A stretch of 64,000 nucleotides of DNA from positions 1 to 64,000 of the forward strand of contig NZ_JBBBNV010000002.1 of the NCBI RefSeq assembly GCF_037137075.1, given 5' to 3'. Shown in pieces: positions 16,688-24,490 of this stretch (the first letter of the stretch is position 1; each line of letters opens with the position of its first letter). The notes below the pieces were generated by a model. That model made no database searches and had not been told where the DNA came from. It worked only from the letters and a program-made list of their open reading frames with translations. Position numbers and translations under genes: made by a program. Origin of the DNA: JBBBNV01 sp037137075. Its GTDB lineage: Bacteria > Bacillota > Bacilli > Paenibacillales > NBRC-103111.

Positions 16688-17371
16688 ATGATTTATAACA
16701 TGGATTGCATTCAAGGCGCACAACAATATCTAGCCAATGATTCTGTGGACCTCATCATTACGGACCCGCCATATAACCTTGGCTTTGGTGGGACAAACAT
16801 GACAAAAATAAAGCGGCCTAGGTTCGACATCATTGCAAACGATAAGCTTTCCCCGCAGGAGTATCAGCGTTTCACGTTGCAATGGCTTTTCCAAGCTTAC
16901 CGCGTACTGAAGCCAGGGCGGCATATTTATGTTTGCATCGATTGGCGGATGTATCCGGATATGGTGCGCTGGATGCGGCGGATCGGGTTTGTGGTGAAAA
17001 ACTGCATCGTATGGAATAAAGAGCAAATGGGTATGGGATACCAGTACCGCTTCCAGCACGAATTTATTATCTTTGCGGTTAAGCCGGATAAAAAAGTGCG
17101 GCGAATTCCAAAACGGTCAGCTACTGACGTTTGGAGCGTTCCCCGTATTCAGGGAAACAAGACTGTTCACCCGACAGAGAAACCGGCCAAGTTGATGGAT
17201 GAAATGATTTTAAATAGCAGTTTGGAAGGGGAACTTGTGGCCGACTTTTTTCTTGGGAGTGGGCCAGTCGCGCTGGCAACAAAGCAGCACGGCCGGGAGC
17301 TGATTGGCTTTGAGATCGATCCCAAGTATTTCACCCTAACCACGGATCGCCTTGCGGAAATGGAGCGGTAG
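16688..17371 (+). CDS. Orphan DNA methyltransferase (N6-adenine/N4-cytosine type)
   Basis: A 227-residue methyltransferase that would modify adenine N6 or cytosine N4. The catalytic motif IV, DPPYNLG, comes early (about residues 24-30) and the AdoMet-binding FFLGSGP (about 187-193) comes late, so it is a beta-class enzyme. The ATG at 16688 follows AGGAGGTTTATAAG. No restriction gene is next to it, so it is probably an orphan enzyme protecting the element or evading host restriction. A broken copy of its 5' end lies at 19506-19540. Confidence 0.88.
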   Translation: MIYNMDCIQGAQQYLANDSVDLIITDPPYNLGFGGTNMTKIKRPRFDIIANDKLSPQEYQRFTLQWLFQAYRVLKPGRHIYVCIDWRMYPDMVRWMRRIGFVVKNCIVWNKEQMGMGYQYRFQHEFIIFAVKPDKKVRRIPKRSATDVWSVPRIQGNKTVHPTEKPAKLMDEMILNSSLEGELVADFFLGSGPVALATKQHGRELIGFEIDPKYFTLTTDRLAEMER

Positions 17372-17389
17372 ATTTGTGCTTGAATATGC

Positions 17390-17429
17390 AAAAGCCAGTC
17401 ATTCGCATGATGAGGAATGACTGGCTTTT
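17390..17429 (+). terminator. Terminator after methyltransferase
   Basis: AAAAGCCAGTCATTC pairs perfectly with GAATGACTGGCTTTT across a nine-base loop. A-rich on one side and T-rich on the other, it can serve both strands, including the zinc-ribbon gene that converges from the right. Confidence 0.85.
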
Positions 17430-17569
17430 AATATCCATTTTTTTTCGAAAAATTATAAAAGCGCTGGTAGGATAATTTTAGAACCTCCTCCCATGTCAGC
17501 CTATGTTGGAAGCGCCCTATTCGTGTTTCTTGATTTGAAAAATTACTATGGTAAGGGATGTTGTTTTAA

Positions 17570-17881
17570 TCAATTATACCGACCTCTGCATTTAGTACAG
17601 TTGCTTTGATCCCTTCGCCTGTCGGTTACCCTGCCTGTATAGCCGAACTCTGTTACATGCTTTGTTTTCTCGCAATAAGGGCAATATTTTAAAATTTCTG
17701 ACCCATCATATCCTACTAAATTTGTAACTCGATTGTTGTTAGCATCGTATCCATTCATCATTGTAAAATCACAAGCCATTAAACCATTTTTTGCTGGGAA
17801 GATAAATGAATTTTCCTTGTCTCCATTCAAATATTCTATTTGAACAGGTGTATCAAATTTTATAGGAACCCTCATTATCAT
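17570..17881 (-). CDS. Zinc-ribbon small protein, unknown function
   Basis: A 103-residue protein. The start is the ATG at 17881, eight bases behind GGAGGTGA; the longer frame from 17899 would place that site inside the gene. The C-terminal part has YCPYCEK and, 26 residues on, NCTKCRG, two CxxC knuckles that can bind one zinc. The N-terminal part is beta-rich with no membrane segment. It stands alone between two terminatable units. I do not recognise the family; recruitment of nucleic acid or protein by the ribbon is possible but not shown. Confidence 0.6.
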   Translation of the reverse strand: MIMRVPIKFDTPVQIEYLNGDKENSFIFPAKNGLMACDFTMMNGYDANNNRVTNLVGYDGSEILKYCPYCEKTKHVTEFGYTGRVTDRRRDQSNCTKCRGRYN

Positions 17882-17998
17882 ATTTAAAGTCACCTCCATT
17901 CAATGTCGATCATAACAACATCTGGAAAATAGGGCAAGTGACATATGGGATTTGGCCAACAATTGCATTTCTTAGTTCTAAAGGTCTTAATACGGCTC

Positions 17999-18109
17999 TT
18001 TCAAAATGTATGCTTTTTGAGACGGTTTGAATTATTGTTGATTTCTAGTATCAAAATGTGCTAAATACACTTTAGAGACGTATCAATAAAATACAATACT
18101 TTTTGAAAC
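17999..18109. promoter_or_regulatory. Candidate res site for the serine resolvase
   Basis: Three imperfect dyads lie just ahead of the resolvase gene. Half-sites resemble TTCAAAATGTA: site I at 17999-18023, site II at 18049-18080 with a longer spacer, site III at 18081-18109. Right arms read TGCTTTTTGAGAC, CACTTTAGAGAC and ACTTTTTGAAAC. Three dimer-binding subsites with a longer middle one is the classical res layout, and its position next to the gene is typical. Confidence 0.6.
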
Positions 18110-18133
18110 AACAATTACAGGGAGTGAGGCATT

Positions 18134-18754
18134 TTGAAGCTGGCATATGGCCGAGTTTCAACACAAGAGCAAAATCCGGAGCGGCAGCTCATCAAATTCC
18201 GGGAGCTGGGGGTAGAGGAACGTTATATATTTGTAGATAAGTTGAGCGGCAAAGATTTTGAACGCCCCAAGTACCAGACCATGCGTATGCTGATTCGTGT
18301 TGGGGACTTAGTGTACCTGGATGCATTGGATCGGCTGGGCCGAGACTATGATGGGATCATTAATGAATGGAAGTTCATCACCAGGGAGATAAACGCAGAC
18401 ATTGTCTGCCTGGACAATGAGGCTCTTTTTGACAGCCGTAAGTTCAAAACAATGGGGGACCTTGGAAAACTACTGGAGGATCAATTCTTAAGTATGCTGG
18501 CTTACGTGGCCGAGCAGGAGCGGAAGAAGAATAGGCAGCGTCAGGCAGAAGGAATTGAGGTTGCGCGGGCAAGCGGTATTAAGTTTGGTCGGCCCCGGAA
18601 AAGTATTGATGTGAAGTTTCTCCGGGCCTATGGTGAGTGGAAGAAAGGGGATATCACGGCAGCTGCTGCAATGAAGCAATCCGGATTAACAAAGGCGACC
18701 TTTTACCGTCGTGTAAAGGAATATGAAAATAAAAACAAATACTTGCAACAATAA
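18134..18754 (+). CDS. Serine recombinase (resolvase/invertase family)
   Basis: A 206-residue recombinase. The catalytic domain carries YGRVSTQEQN (nucleophilic serine at residue 9), DKLSGKDFERP and LDRLGRD, and the long E helix is followed by FGRPRKS and a C-terminal helix-turn-helix near residues 170-195. The size is that of a Tn3-type resolvase or Hin-type invertase, not of a large phage integrase. The start is TTG at 18134 behind GGAGTGAGG. The upstream dyads fit a res site, so it probably resolves multimers or cointegrates of the element. Downstream, the cotJC remnant begins only about 30 bp after the stop. Confidence 0.92.
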   Translation: MKLAYGRVSTQEQNPERQLIKFRELGVEERYIFVDKLSGKDFERPKYQTMRMLIRVGDLVYLDALDRLGRDYDGIINEWKFITREINADIVCLDNEALFDSRKFKTMGDLGKLLEDQFLSMLAYVAEQERKKNRQRQAEGIEVARASGIKFGRPRKSIDVKFLRAYGEWKKGDITAAAAMKQSGLTKATFYRRVKEYENKNKYLQQ

Positions 18755-18783
18755 AAAATCACCGATAACTACAGTGTACCAAC

Positions 18784-19164
18784 GAATTTGCTCATTTGGA
18801 AATGATTGCCACTATGGTGTTCAAGCTTACCAAGGATGCCACCCCGCAGCAGCTGGATGAAGCGGGACTTGGGCCCAGCTATGTCGCTCACGACAGCGCC
18901 TTGTTTTACCAGAATGCGGCGGGGGTGCCCTGGACGGCTGCCTACATACAGGCCAAGGGCGATCCGATCGCAGATCTTTATGAGGACATTGCCGCCGAGG
19001 AGAAGGCCCGGGCTACCTACCAGTGGCTGATTGACATGACGGATGATGTTGATTTGCAGGATAGCCTCAAATTCTTACGGGAGCGGGAAATTGTCCATTC
19101 GCTGCGCTTCCGGGAAGCGGTGGAGATTTTGAAGGCGGAGCAGGAGTGCAAGAAGGTGTTTTGA
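18784..19164 (+). pseudogene. cotJC: 5'-truncated cotJC (manganese-catalase-like coat protein), copy 1
   Basis: Reading from EFAHLEMIATM to the natural C-terminus, this frame matches the last two thirds of CotJC, the manganese-catalase-like spore coat protein of about 190 residues. Recognisable segments are GDPIADLYEDIAAEEKARA and FLREREIVHS, with the metal-ligand glutamates and histidines kept. About 60 N-terminal residues and any start codon are missing; the break lies about 30 bp after the resolvase. The frame is intact, so truncation is recent or the fragment was copied late. The normal downstream terminator is cut at about 19197, where the next duplicated block begins. Confidence 0.85.
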
Positions 19165-19239
19165 GCTTAAACAGCGGGAGGGCAGGATGGGAAGCCAGTA
19201 CGGAAGAAAACGCTGCGGATAGACTCATCACATCGGAAC

Positions 19240-19540
19240 CTGAAAGGCCGAATTTCTCGAATCAGGAAGCGGCGGAGCAGCTGCTCGGCGATTTGCAGGA
19301 ATTCCTAACGAGTGATGGTTCTAGAGCCGCGCTATTCTTTGGGCCCGAGAATGCGAGCAACCAACTGCGCAATAGACAGAAGCGGTATCGCCGGCGCGAT
19401 GCATCTCTGCTCATAACCGATGTTTAAAACATTCCCCTTGCTGCAGCAAGGGCTTTTTTTCGCCTTAAAAAGAACGTATATTCCCATTTGCTAAGGGTTT
19501 ATAAGATGCTTTAATGCTTTATAACCTGGACTGCCGGTGG
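19240..19540 (+). pseudogene. Degenerate duplicate of the MerR-like 3' end and methyltransferase 5' end
   Basis: This block parallels 16410-16705 in order: a frame ending LLGDLQEFLTSDGSRAALFF, like VLDELQDFIASDFFRATLFM of the MerR/RacA-like protein; then the same terminator stem; then GAACGTATATTCCCA and a TTTATAAGATG start; then MLYNLDC, like MIYNMDC of the methyltransferase, followed by a stop after 14 codons. Both genes are therefore represented only as broken ends. Confidence 0.75.
19434..19460 (+). terminator. Duplicated terminator
   Basis: CCCTTGCTGCAGCAAGGG followed by C and seven T. It is a copy of the terminator at 16615-16640 and still looks functional. Confidence 0.7.
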
Positions 19541-19695
19541 TTTTGTGAGAAATTTTAGAGAATGGCATGATACTATGAAACGTAGCGGAGAAGAGGGGGA
19601 GAGGCAGTACTGAAGGCACATGCTTATGATGAGATATGGATACCAAAGTCATCCATCGTTTAAACCTTATTTATACCACAGGGAGGATAACAACA

Positions 19696-21822
19696 ATGCG
19701 GCATTCAAAGTTTACAAGGAAAATCATCCGATCAATTCTGGCTTTTTGTCTGGCAGTCACATCCATCATTACCATGACCCCACAGGCTAACGCAAATGCT
19801 GGCTACGGCATCATCTCCACGATTGCAGGCTCGGGCAGCTACAGCTACTCAGGGGATGGAGGCGACGCTAAGTTAGCTAAACTTAGTTTGCCTGGCAGCA
19901 TAGCGGTCGACAGCAGCGGAAATATCTACATTGGGGATACAGGGAACTATCGGGTTCGTAGAATTGACGCAAGCACCAACATTATTACGACGGTGGCAGG
20001 TACTGGTGAATCGAGTTATTCCGGTGATGGAGGCCTGGCCACAGCCGCTGCACTTGGCCGTATCGACGGGATAGCTATCGATGCAGCGGGAAATCTTTAT
20101 ATTGCAGACGGCAAGAATTACCGGGTTCGAAAGGTTGACGCTGTCAGCAAAATCATTACGACGGTGGCAGGTACTGGTGAATCGGGTTATTCCGGTGATG
20201 GAGGCCTGGCGACCGCGGCCAAATTGAATTATCCCTCAGCTATAGCAGTTGACAGCAGCGGAAATATATTTTTATCAGATTCCAATAATTACCGGATTCG
20301 AAGGGTTGACGCCGTCAGCAAGATAATAACTACAGTAGCCGGCACGGGTACTTCGGGTTCTTCCGGTGATGGAGGCCTGGCTACAGCCGCTAAACTATCG
20401 TATTTCTGGCACCTCGCCGTTGATAGTAAAGGAAATATGTACCTGGTAGAGAGTGGACGCATTCGAAAGATTGACGCTCTCAGCGGGATCATAACCACGG
20501 TGGCAGGCAATGGTTCTGATGGATATTCCGGAGATGGAGGCTCAGCCATATCGGCTCAAATTTATGGGCCCCGAGGAGTAGCTATTGACAGCAGCGGCAA
20601 TATTTTCATTGGTGATGCCTATAACCATCGGATTCGCAAGATTGACCTCGACGGGATCATAACCACCGTGGCAGGAAATGGGATTGCAGGCTATAGCTCT
20701 GATGGTGTGTCAGCTAACGTTTCGAGGCTCAATTATCCGTACGGTGTAGCAGTTGACAGTAATGGTATTCTCTACATCGCAGATCGGAATAATAGCAGAA
20801 TTCGGAAGGTGTCTCTGGCCGTATCCTATAACGCTAATTCTGGCAGTGGGACCGTGCCGACACCCAGTGAGTATAACCATGGAGCTACCGTTACCGTTTC
20901 CGGCAACACAGGCGGACTGGTGAAGAAGGGGTATGTTTTTGATGGATGGAATACGAAGGCCGACGGCAGCGGAACCAACTATGCAGCAAACGACACCTTC
21001 ATAATGGGTACCGAAAGTATCGTGCTGTATGCAAGATGGATCACGAATCCTTATTCTATCGAACCAATCAGCAATCAGACCCTGGAGCCTAAGAGAGCCG
21101 GTTACAGCTCCAATACTCAGGAAACCAAGACCATAACCATAAAAAAATCCGGCACAGGCGACCTGGAAGATCTGGCTGTAGAATTGAGCGGGAGTGGAAG
21201 CGGTGACTTTGAAATCTCCCAACCCGCTGCAACTACGCTGAATTCGGCCCAGGACTCCACCACCTTTACCGTGAAAGCAAAGGATGGTCTGGCAGTGGGA
21301 ACGTATGCAGCGGTGGTAACGGTATCGGCGAAAAATGCGGACAAGGTGAGCTTTACGGTGACGCAGGTGGTGAACACGCCTTTACCTCCGGCCAAGGCGC
21401 CAACAGCCAATCCGGCAAGCGGTAGGTCTGTAGCGAACGGCAGCATCGTGACGCTGACTACGGAAACAGCTGGCGCAACAATCCATTACACGACTGACGG
21501 AACCATGCCGAGTACGAGCAGCCCTAGCGGCACAAGCGTAACGATAACCGGCGTGGGGGGGGCATCTGTGACGCTCAAGGCGATTGCGGTGAAGGATGGC
21601 ATAGACAACAGCCCCATGATGGTCACCACATACACCATTTCTTCCGCAATGAAAGGAGATGCAAACGGAGATGGGAAGGTGACTGCTGCAGATGCACTAA
21701 TCATTTATAAATATATCCAGAATAAAATAACGCTGACGGATGATGAGCTTCAGGCGCTGGACATGAATGATGACGGGAAAGTCGATGCACAGGATGCGGA
21801 ATTGATTATGAAAATGCGGTAA
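19696..21822 (+). CDS. Secreted NHL-repeat protein with dockerin domain
   Basis: A 708-residue secreted protein. The ATG at 19696 follows GGGAGGATAA and gives a clean signal peptide ending near ANANAG. Six NHL repeats (about residues 35-375) form a likely beta-propeller; each has a TTVAGTG, YSGDGG and AVDSSGNI pattern. Then come a Listeria-Bacteroides-type repeat (YVFDGWNTKADGSGTNY), an Ig-like domain, a chitobiase/HexA C-terminal type domain (TIHYTTDGTMPS) and a type I dockerin (GDANGDGKVTAADA and MNDDGKVDAQDAE, two calcium loops). The dockerin implies binding to a cohesin, but no cohesin is in the window. The S-layer-homology remnant directly after the stop suggests that an SLH tail was replaced. 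Confidence 0.88.
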   Translation: MRHSKFTRKIIRSILAFCLAVTSIITMTPQANANAGYGIISTIAGSGSYSYSGDGGDAKLAKLSLPGSIAVDSSGNIYIGDTGNYRVRRIDASTNIITTVAGTGESSYSGDGGLATAAALGRIDGIAIDAAGNLYIADGKNYRVRKVDAVSKIITTVAGTGESGYSGDGGLATAAKLNYPSAIAVDSSGNIFLSDSNNYRIRRVDAVSKIITTVAGTGTSGSSGDGGLATAAKLSYFWHLAVDSKGNMYLVESGRIRKIDALSGIITTVAGNGSDGYSGDGGSAISAQIYGPRGVAIDSSGNIFIGDAYNHRIRKIDLDGIITTVAGNGIAGYSSDGVSANVSRLNYPYGVAVDSNGILYIADRNNSRIRKVSLAVSYNANSGSGTVPTPSEYNHGATVTVSGNTGGLVKKGYVFDGWNTKADGSGTNYAANDTFIMGTESIVLYARWITNPYSIEPISNQTLEPKRAGYSSNTQETKTITIKKSGTGDLEDLAVELSGSGSGDFEISQPAATTLNSAQDSTTFTVKAKDGLAVGTYAAVVTVSAKNADKVSFTVTQVVNTPLPPAKAPTANPASGRSVANGSIVTLTTETAGATIHYTTDGTMPSTSSPSGTSVTITGVGGASVTLKAIAVKDGIDNSPMMVTTYTISSAMKGDANGDGKVTAADALIIYKYIQNKITLTDDELQALDMNDDGKVDAQDAELIMKMR

Positions 21823-21830
21823 TTGCATTT

Positions 21831-21893
21831 ATTACGAGAGCCGAGGTTGCGGCAACGCTTCAACGTCTGTTGCAGAAATCCGGTCTGATCTAA
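21831..21893 (+). pseudogene. Remnant of an S-layer-homology (SLH) domain C-terminus
   Basis: Twenty codons reading ITRAEVAATLQRLLQKSGLI then stop. This is the usual end of a third SLH motif in Paenibacillus surface proteins, but it has no start or upstream domain; the dockerin gene ends eight bases earlier in another frame. Confidence 0.65.
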
Positions 21894-21947
21894 GGCATGA
21901 AACAGGGGGCGTTATTCGCCCTCTGGAGTCGATACATGATTTTTGTG

Positions 21948-21980
21948 GAAGCAGCCATGTCGGCTGCTTCTTTAATTTTA
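21948..21980 (+). terminator. Terminator after NHL/dockerin gene
   Basis: GAAGCAGCC pairs with GGCTGCTTC across a five-base loop, followed by TTTAATTTTA. A second small hairpin (GGGGGCG/CGCCCTC, about 21904-21922) lies before it. Confidence 0.7.
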
Positions 21981-22002
21981 TGCAAAACGCCAGTTTACTT
22001 CT

Positions 22003-22236
22003 GCCCTGGGCGGCTGCCTGCATACAGGCCAAGGGCGATCCGATCACGGCTCTTTATGAGGACATCGCCGCCGAGGAGAAGGCCCGGGCTGCCTGCGGTG
22101 GCTCATGGACATGACCGATAATGTTGATTTGCAGGATGGCCCAAGCTCTTACGGGAGCGGGGCATTGTCCATTGGCTGCGCCTGCGGGAAGCGGTGGAGA
22201 TTTTGAAGGCGGAGCAGGAGTGCAAGAAGGTGTGTT
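22003..22236 (+). pseudogene. cotJC: Decayed cotJC 3' fragment, copy 2
   Basis: From about CTGGGCGGCTGCCTGC onward the DNA follows copy 1 (from 18931) closely but with single-base deletions that shift the frame, for example after GGCCCGGGCTGCCTG and before CCAAGCTCTTACGG. It ends with the same GCAAGAAGGTG...TGA as copy 1. It is clearly a dead fragment and starts further downstream in cotJC than copy 1. Confidence 0.8.
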
Positions 22237-22240
22237 GAGT

Positions 22241-22283
22241 AAAAAGCGGGAGGGCAGGACGGGAAGCCGTCCTGCTTTTTGCT
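22241..22283 (+). terminator. cotJC terminator, intact copy
   Basis: GCAGGACGG-GAAG-CCGTCCTGC followed by TTTTT, flanked by matching AAAAAGC and GCTTTTT. It is the complete form of the terminator that is cut in copy 1 and mutated in copy 3. Confidence 0.85.
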
Positions 22284-22304
22284 GATTATGATTGTCAAGG
22301 AATT

Positions 22305-22367
22305 GTGGTCGACCGACCGCCGTCATGCAGCGAAGCACCGCGCGCTGGGAGCTGCTCGCGTGCGGAA
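22305..22367 (+). repeat. 63-bp dispersed repeat, copy A
   Basis: Begins GTGGTCGACCGACCGCCG, continues with TCATGCAGCGAA and ends in GCGTGCGGAA. It has near-identical partners at 28855-28918 (inverted) and 55821-55883. The ends contain GTCGAC and GCGC-rich dyads, so the RNA would fold. It is intergenic in all three places. Confidence 0.8.
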
Positions 22368-22448
22368 ATAGGGTTAACCGAGAGCCGCTTGGCATGGAGC
22401 CGCTTTTTTTGCCATGGATGAGCCAGTAGCAACAATTGACAGCCAGCG

Positions 22449-22520
22449 CAACAGATGACTATTCGGCATGTACGGGCATGGTGCGGCGGATTTGAGCAAG
22501 CCGGGACTATAGACGGCAAT
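22449..22520 (+). promoter_or_regulatory. Paired GACTAT boxes upstream of the sugar-importer operon
   Basis: Box 1 CAACAGATGACTATTCGG and box 2 GGGACTATAGACGGCAAT are 48 bp apart (GACTAT to GACTAT). The same two boxes occur 58 bp apart upstream of the AraC regulator at 26439. Likely binding sites for that regulator. Sequence between 22368 and 22448 shows nothing else I can support. Confidence 0.55.
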
Positions 22521-22600
22521 CTTCATCTCCTCCTATGATGGAGCTACTGATTCACACACGACACCAATCGTCAAGGTAAAAAGGAAGGAAGGGAAGCAGC

Positions 22601-23554
22601 ATGCAAACAAGCATGAAAGCAAGGAGCGCTGCGTTTTCCGCTGCGAGGTCGGCCACGTTGATGAGCAGGCTAGCACGGAATCGGTGGCTTTATTTCATGG
22701 TACTCCCCGGACTATTGTACTTTATCATTTTCAAGTACTGGCCGATGTACGGCATTTTTATCGCATTCAAAGATTACCAGCCGTTTTTAGGCTTCTGGAA
22801 TAGTCCGTTTGTAGGCTTCAAGCATTTCGAACGTTTCTTTACCGACTCCAATTTTATCGTTCTTTTCCGAAATACGTTACTCTTAGCTACTTATAATATT
22901 TTATTCTTTTTTCCATTGCCGATTGTGCTTGCGCTTATGCTTAACGAGCTGAGACAAGAATTCGTCAAGCGGACCGTTCAAACGCTGGTATACATTCCGC
23001 ATTTTATGTCCTGGGTTGTGGTGGTGGGGATTGCTTATATCTTCCTGACAACGGAAGGCGGCATTGTGAACGAGCTGCTGGTGCGCATGGGAGGAGAAAA
23101 AATTAATTTTCTTGTCAGCAAGGAGTGGTTCCGCACCATCATTACAGCGGAGGTCATTTGGAAGGAAACGGGCTGGGGCACGATTATCTTCCTTGCAGCC
23201 TTGGCGGGTGTCGATCCGCAGCTGTATGAAGCGGCACGTATGGACGGCGCAAACCGGCTCCGTCAGGTGTGGCATATTACTTTGCCGGCCATTCGCAGCA
23301 CGATCATCATCCTGCTCATTCTGAGGCTGGGACATTTTCTTGATACGGGCTTTGAGCAAATCTTCCTGATGCTTAACGCGATGAACCGCGAGGTTGGCGA
23401 GGTTTTTGACACATATGTCTACTCTGTCGGCATTAGCCAAGGACAGTACAGCTTCAGTACAGCGGTGGGGGTATTCAAGTCGATCGTCGGGCTGCTTCTA
23501 GTCGTTGTATCCAACTACTTGGCCAAAAAATTCGGAGAAGAGGGTATCTACTAG
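22601..23554 (+). CDS. Sugar ABC transporter permease (YteP/LplB-like)
   Basis: A 317-residue inner-membrane permease of the carbohydrate uptake CUT1 type, with six membrane helices and the cytoplasmic EAA loop EAARMDGANRLRQVWHITLP (about residues 209-228) that docks the ATPase. The ATG at 22601 follows GGAAGGAAGGGAAG; a slightly later start is possible because the first 25 residues are not typical. It is the first gene of a three-gene operon with a second permease and a binding protein. No ATPase is encoded here, as usual for this group, which share MsmX-type ATPases. Related Bacillus transporters (YteP-YtcP-YtcQ, LplABC) import oligosaccharides of plant cell wall origin; the substrate here is unknown. 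Confidence 0.9.
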   Translation: MQTSMKARSAAFSAARSATLMSRLARNRWLYFMVLPGLLYFIIFKYWPMYGIFIAFKDYQPFLGFWNSPFVGFKHFERFFTDSNFIVLFRNTLLLATYNILFFFPLPIVLALMLNELRQEFVKRTVQTLVYIPHFMSWVVVVGIAYIFLTTEGGIVNELLVRMGGEKINFLVSKEWFRTIITAEVIWKETGWGTIIFLAALAGVDPQLYEAARMDGANRLRQVWHITLPAIRSTIIILLILRLGHFLDTGFEQIFLMLNAMNREVGEVFDTYVYSVGISQGQYSFSTAVGVFKSIVGLLLVVVSNYLAKKFGEEGIY

Positions 23555-23573
23555 GAAGGAGTGCTGAATTGCT

Positions 23574-24455
23574 ATGCCGATTAAGACAAGCTGGGGAAGC
23601 AGAGTCTTCGATAGCGTAAATACTGCGCTGCTGATTGCCTTCGCCCTGCTTACCGTCATCCCGCTCATTTATGTCATTGCCGGCTCGTTCGCCACCCAAA
23701 AGGAATTGCTGCAGCGGGGCTTCATCTTATTTCCGACGGAATTTTCTATGGATGCGTATGCGTATATTTTTTCAACCCAAACACTGGTCAGAAGCTTGCT
23801 GGTAACCATCTACATTACAGTCGCAGGTACGCTGATCAATATTTTCTTCACCTGTTTAATGGCTTACCCGTTAGCGCGCAAGGATATGGATTTCCGAAAG
23901 CCGATCCTGATGCTGGTCGTGTTTACGATGCTGTTCAGCGGCGGGATGATTCCGACCTTTCTGGTCGTCAAGCAGCTAGGCATGATCAATACGTATTGGT
24001 CTCTGCTGATCCCGGGCGCCATTAGCGCTTTTAACCTGATTATTATGCGGAACTTTTTTCAGCAGCTGCCGGACGGCTTGGAGGAATCCGCCAAAATCGA
24101 CGGCTGCAACGACCTGGGCATCTTTTTTCGGATCGTGCTTCCGCTGTCCATGCCTGCGATTGCTACGTTCTCGTTATTTTACGCGGTCGGTCACTGGAAC
24201 ACGTTCTTTACTGCCGTGCTGTATATCAATGACCATTTGAAATGGCCGATTCAAGTGCTTATGAGGCAGATTGTCATCTTGGCTTCGGGCGGCATCGGAG
24301 ACTCCAGCGCGATGGATGCGGATTATGTCGCTCCGCCGGAGCAGTCGGTGAAGATGGCGGTTATCGTGGTATCTACTCTGCCGATCCTGCTTGTGTACCC
24401 GTTCTTGCAGAAGCATTTTGCCAAAGGGGTACTGCTTGGCTCGGTCAAGGGTTGA
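23574..24455 (+). CDS. Sugar ABC transporter permease (YtcP/LplC-like)
   Basis: A 293-residue partner permease with six membrane helices and an EAA loop ESAKIDGCNDLGIFFRIVLP (about residues 173-192). The ATG at 23574 lies 19 bp after the first permease; the site AAGGAG is 12 bases away, slightly far. It pairs with the previous gene to form the membrane pore of the importer. Confidence 0.9.
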   Translation: MPIKTSWGSRVFDSVNTALLIAFALLTVIPLIYVIAGSFATQKELLQRGFILFPTEFSMDAYAYIFSTQTLVRSLLVTIYITVAGTLINIFFTCLMAYPLARKDMDFRKPILMLVVFTMLFSGGMIPTFLVVKQLGMINTYWSLLIPGAISAFNLIIMRNFFQQLPDGLEESAKIDGCNDLGIFFRIVLPLSMPAIATFSLFYAVGHWNTFFTAVLYINDHLKWPIQVLMRQIVILASGGIGDSSAMDADYVAPPEQSVKMAVIVVSTLPILLVYPFLQKHFAKGVLLGSVKG

Positions 24456-24490
24456 AAAGATATAATACCATTTAAAGGGAGGCTACTCAT

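Noticed and set aside
22368..22420. Possible terminator GAGCCGCTTGGCATGGAGCCGC plus T-run split as two GAGCCGC copies
   Set aside because: The two GAGCCGC copies are direct, not inverted, repeats, so no stable stem forms despite the seven T.
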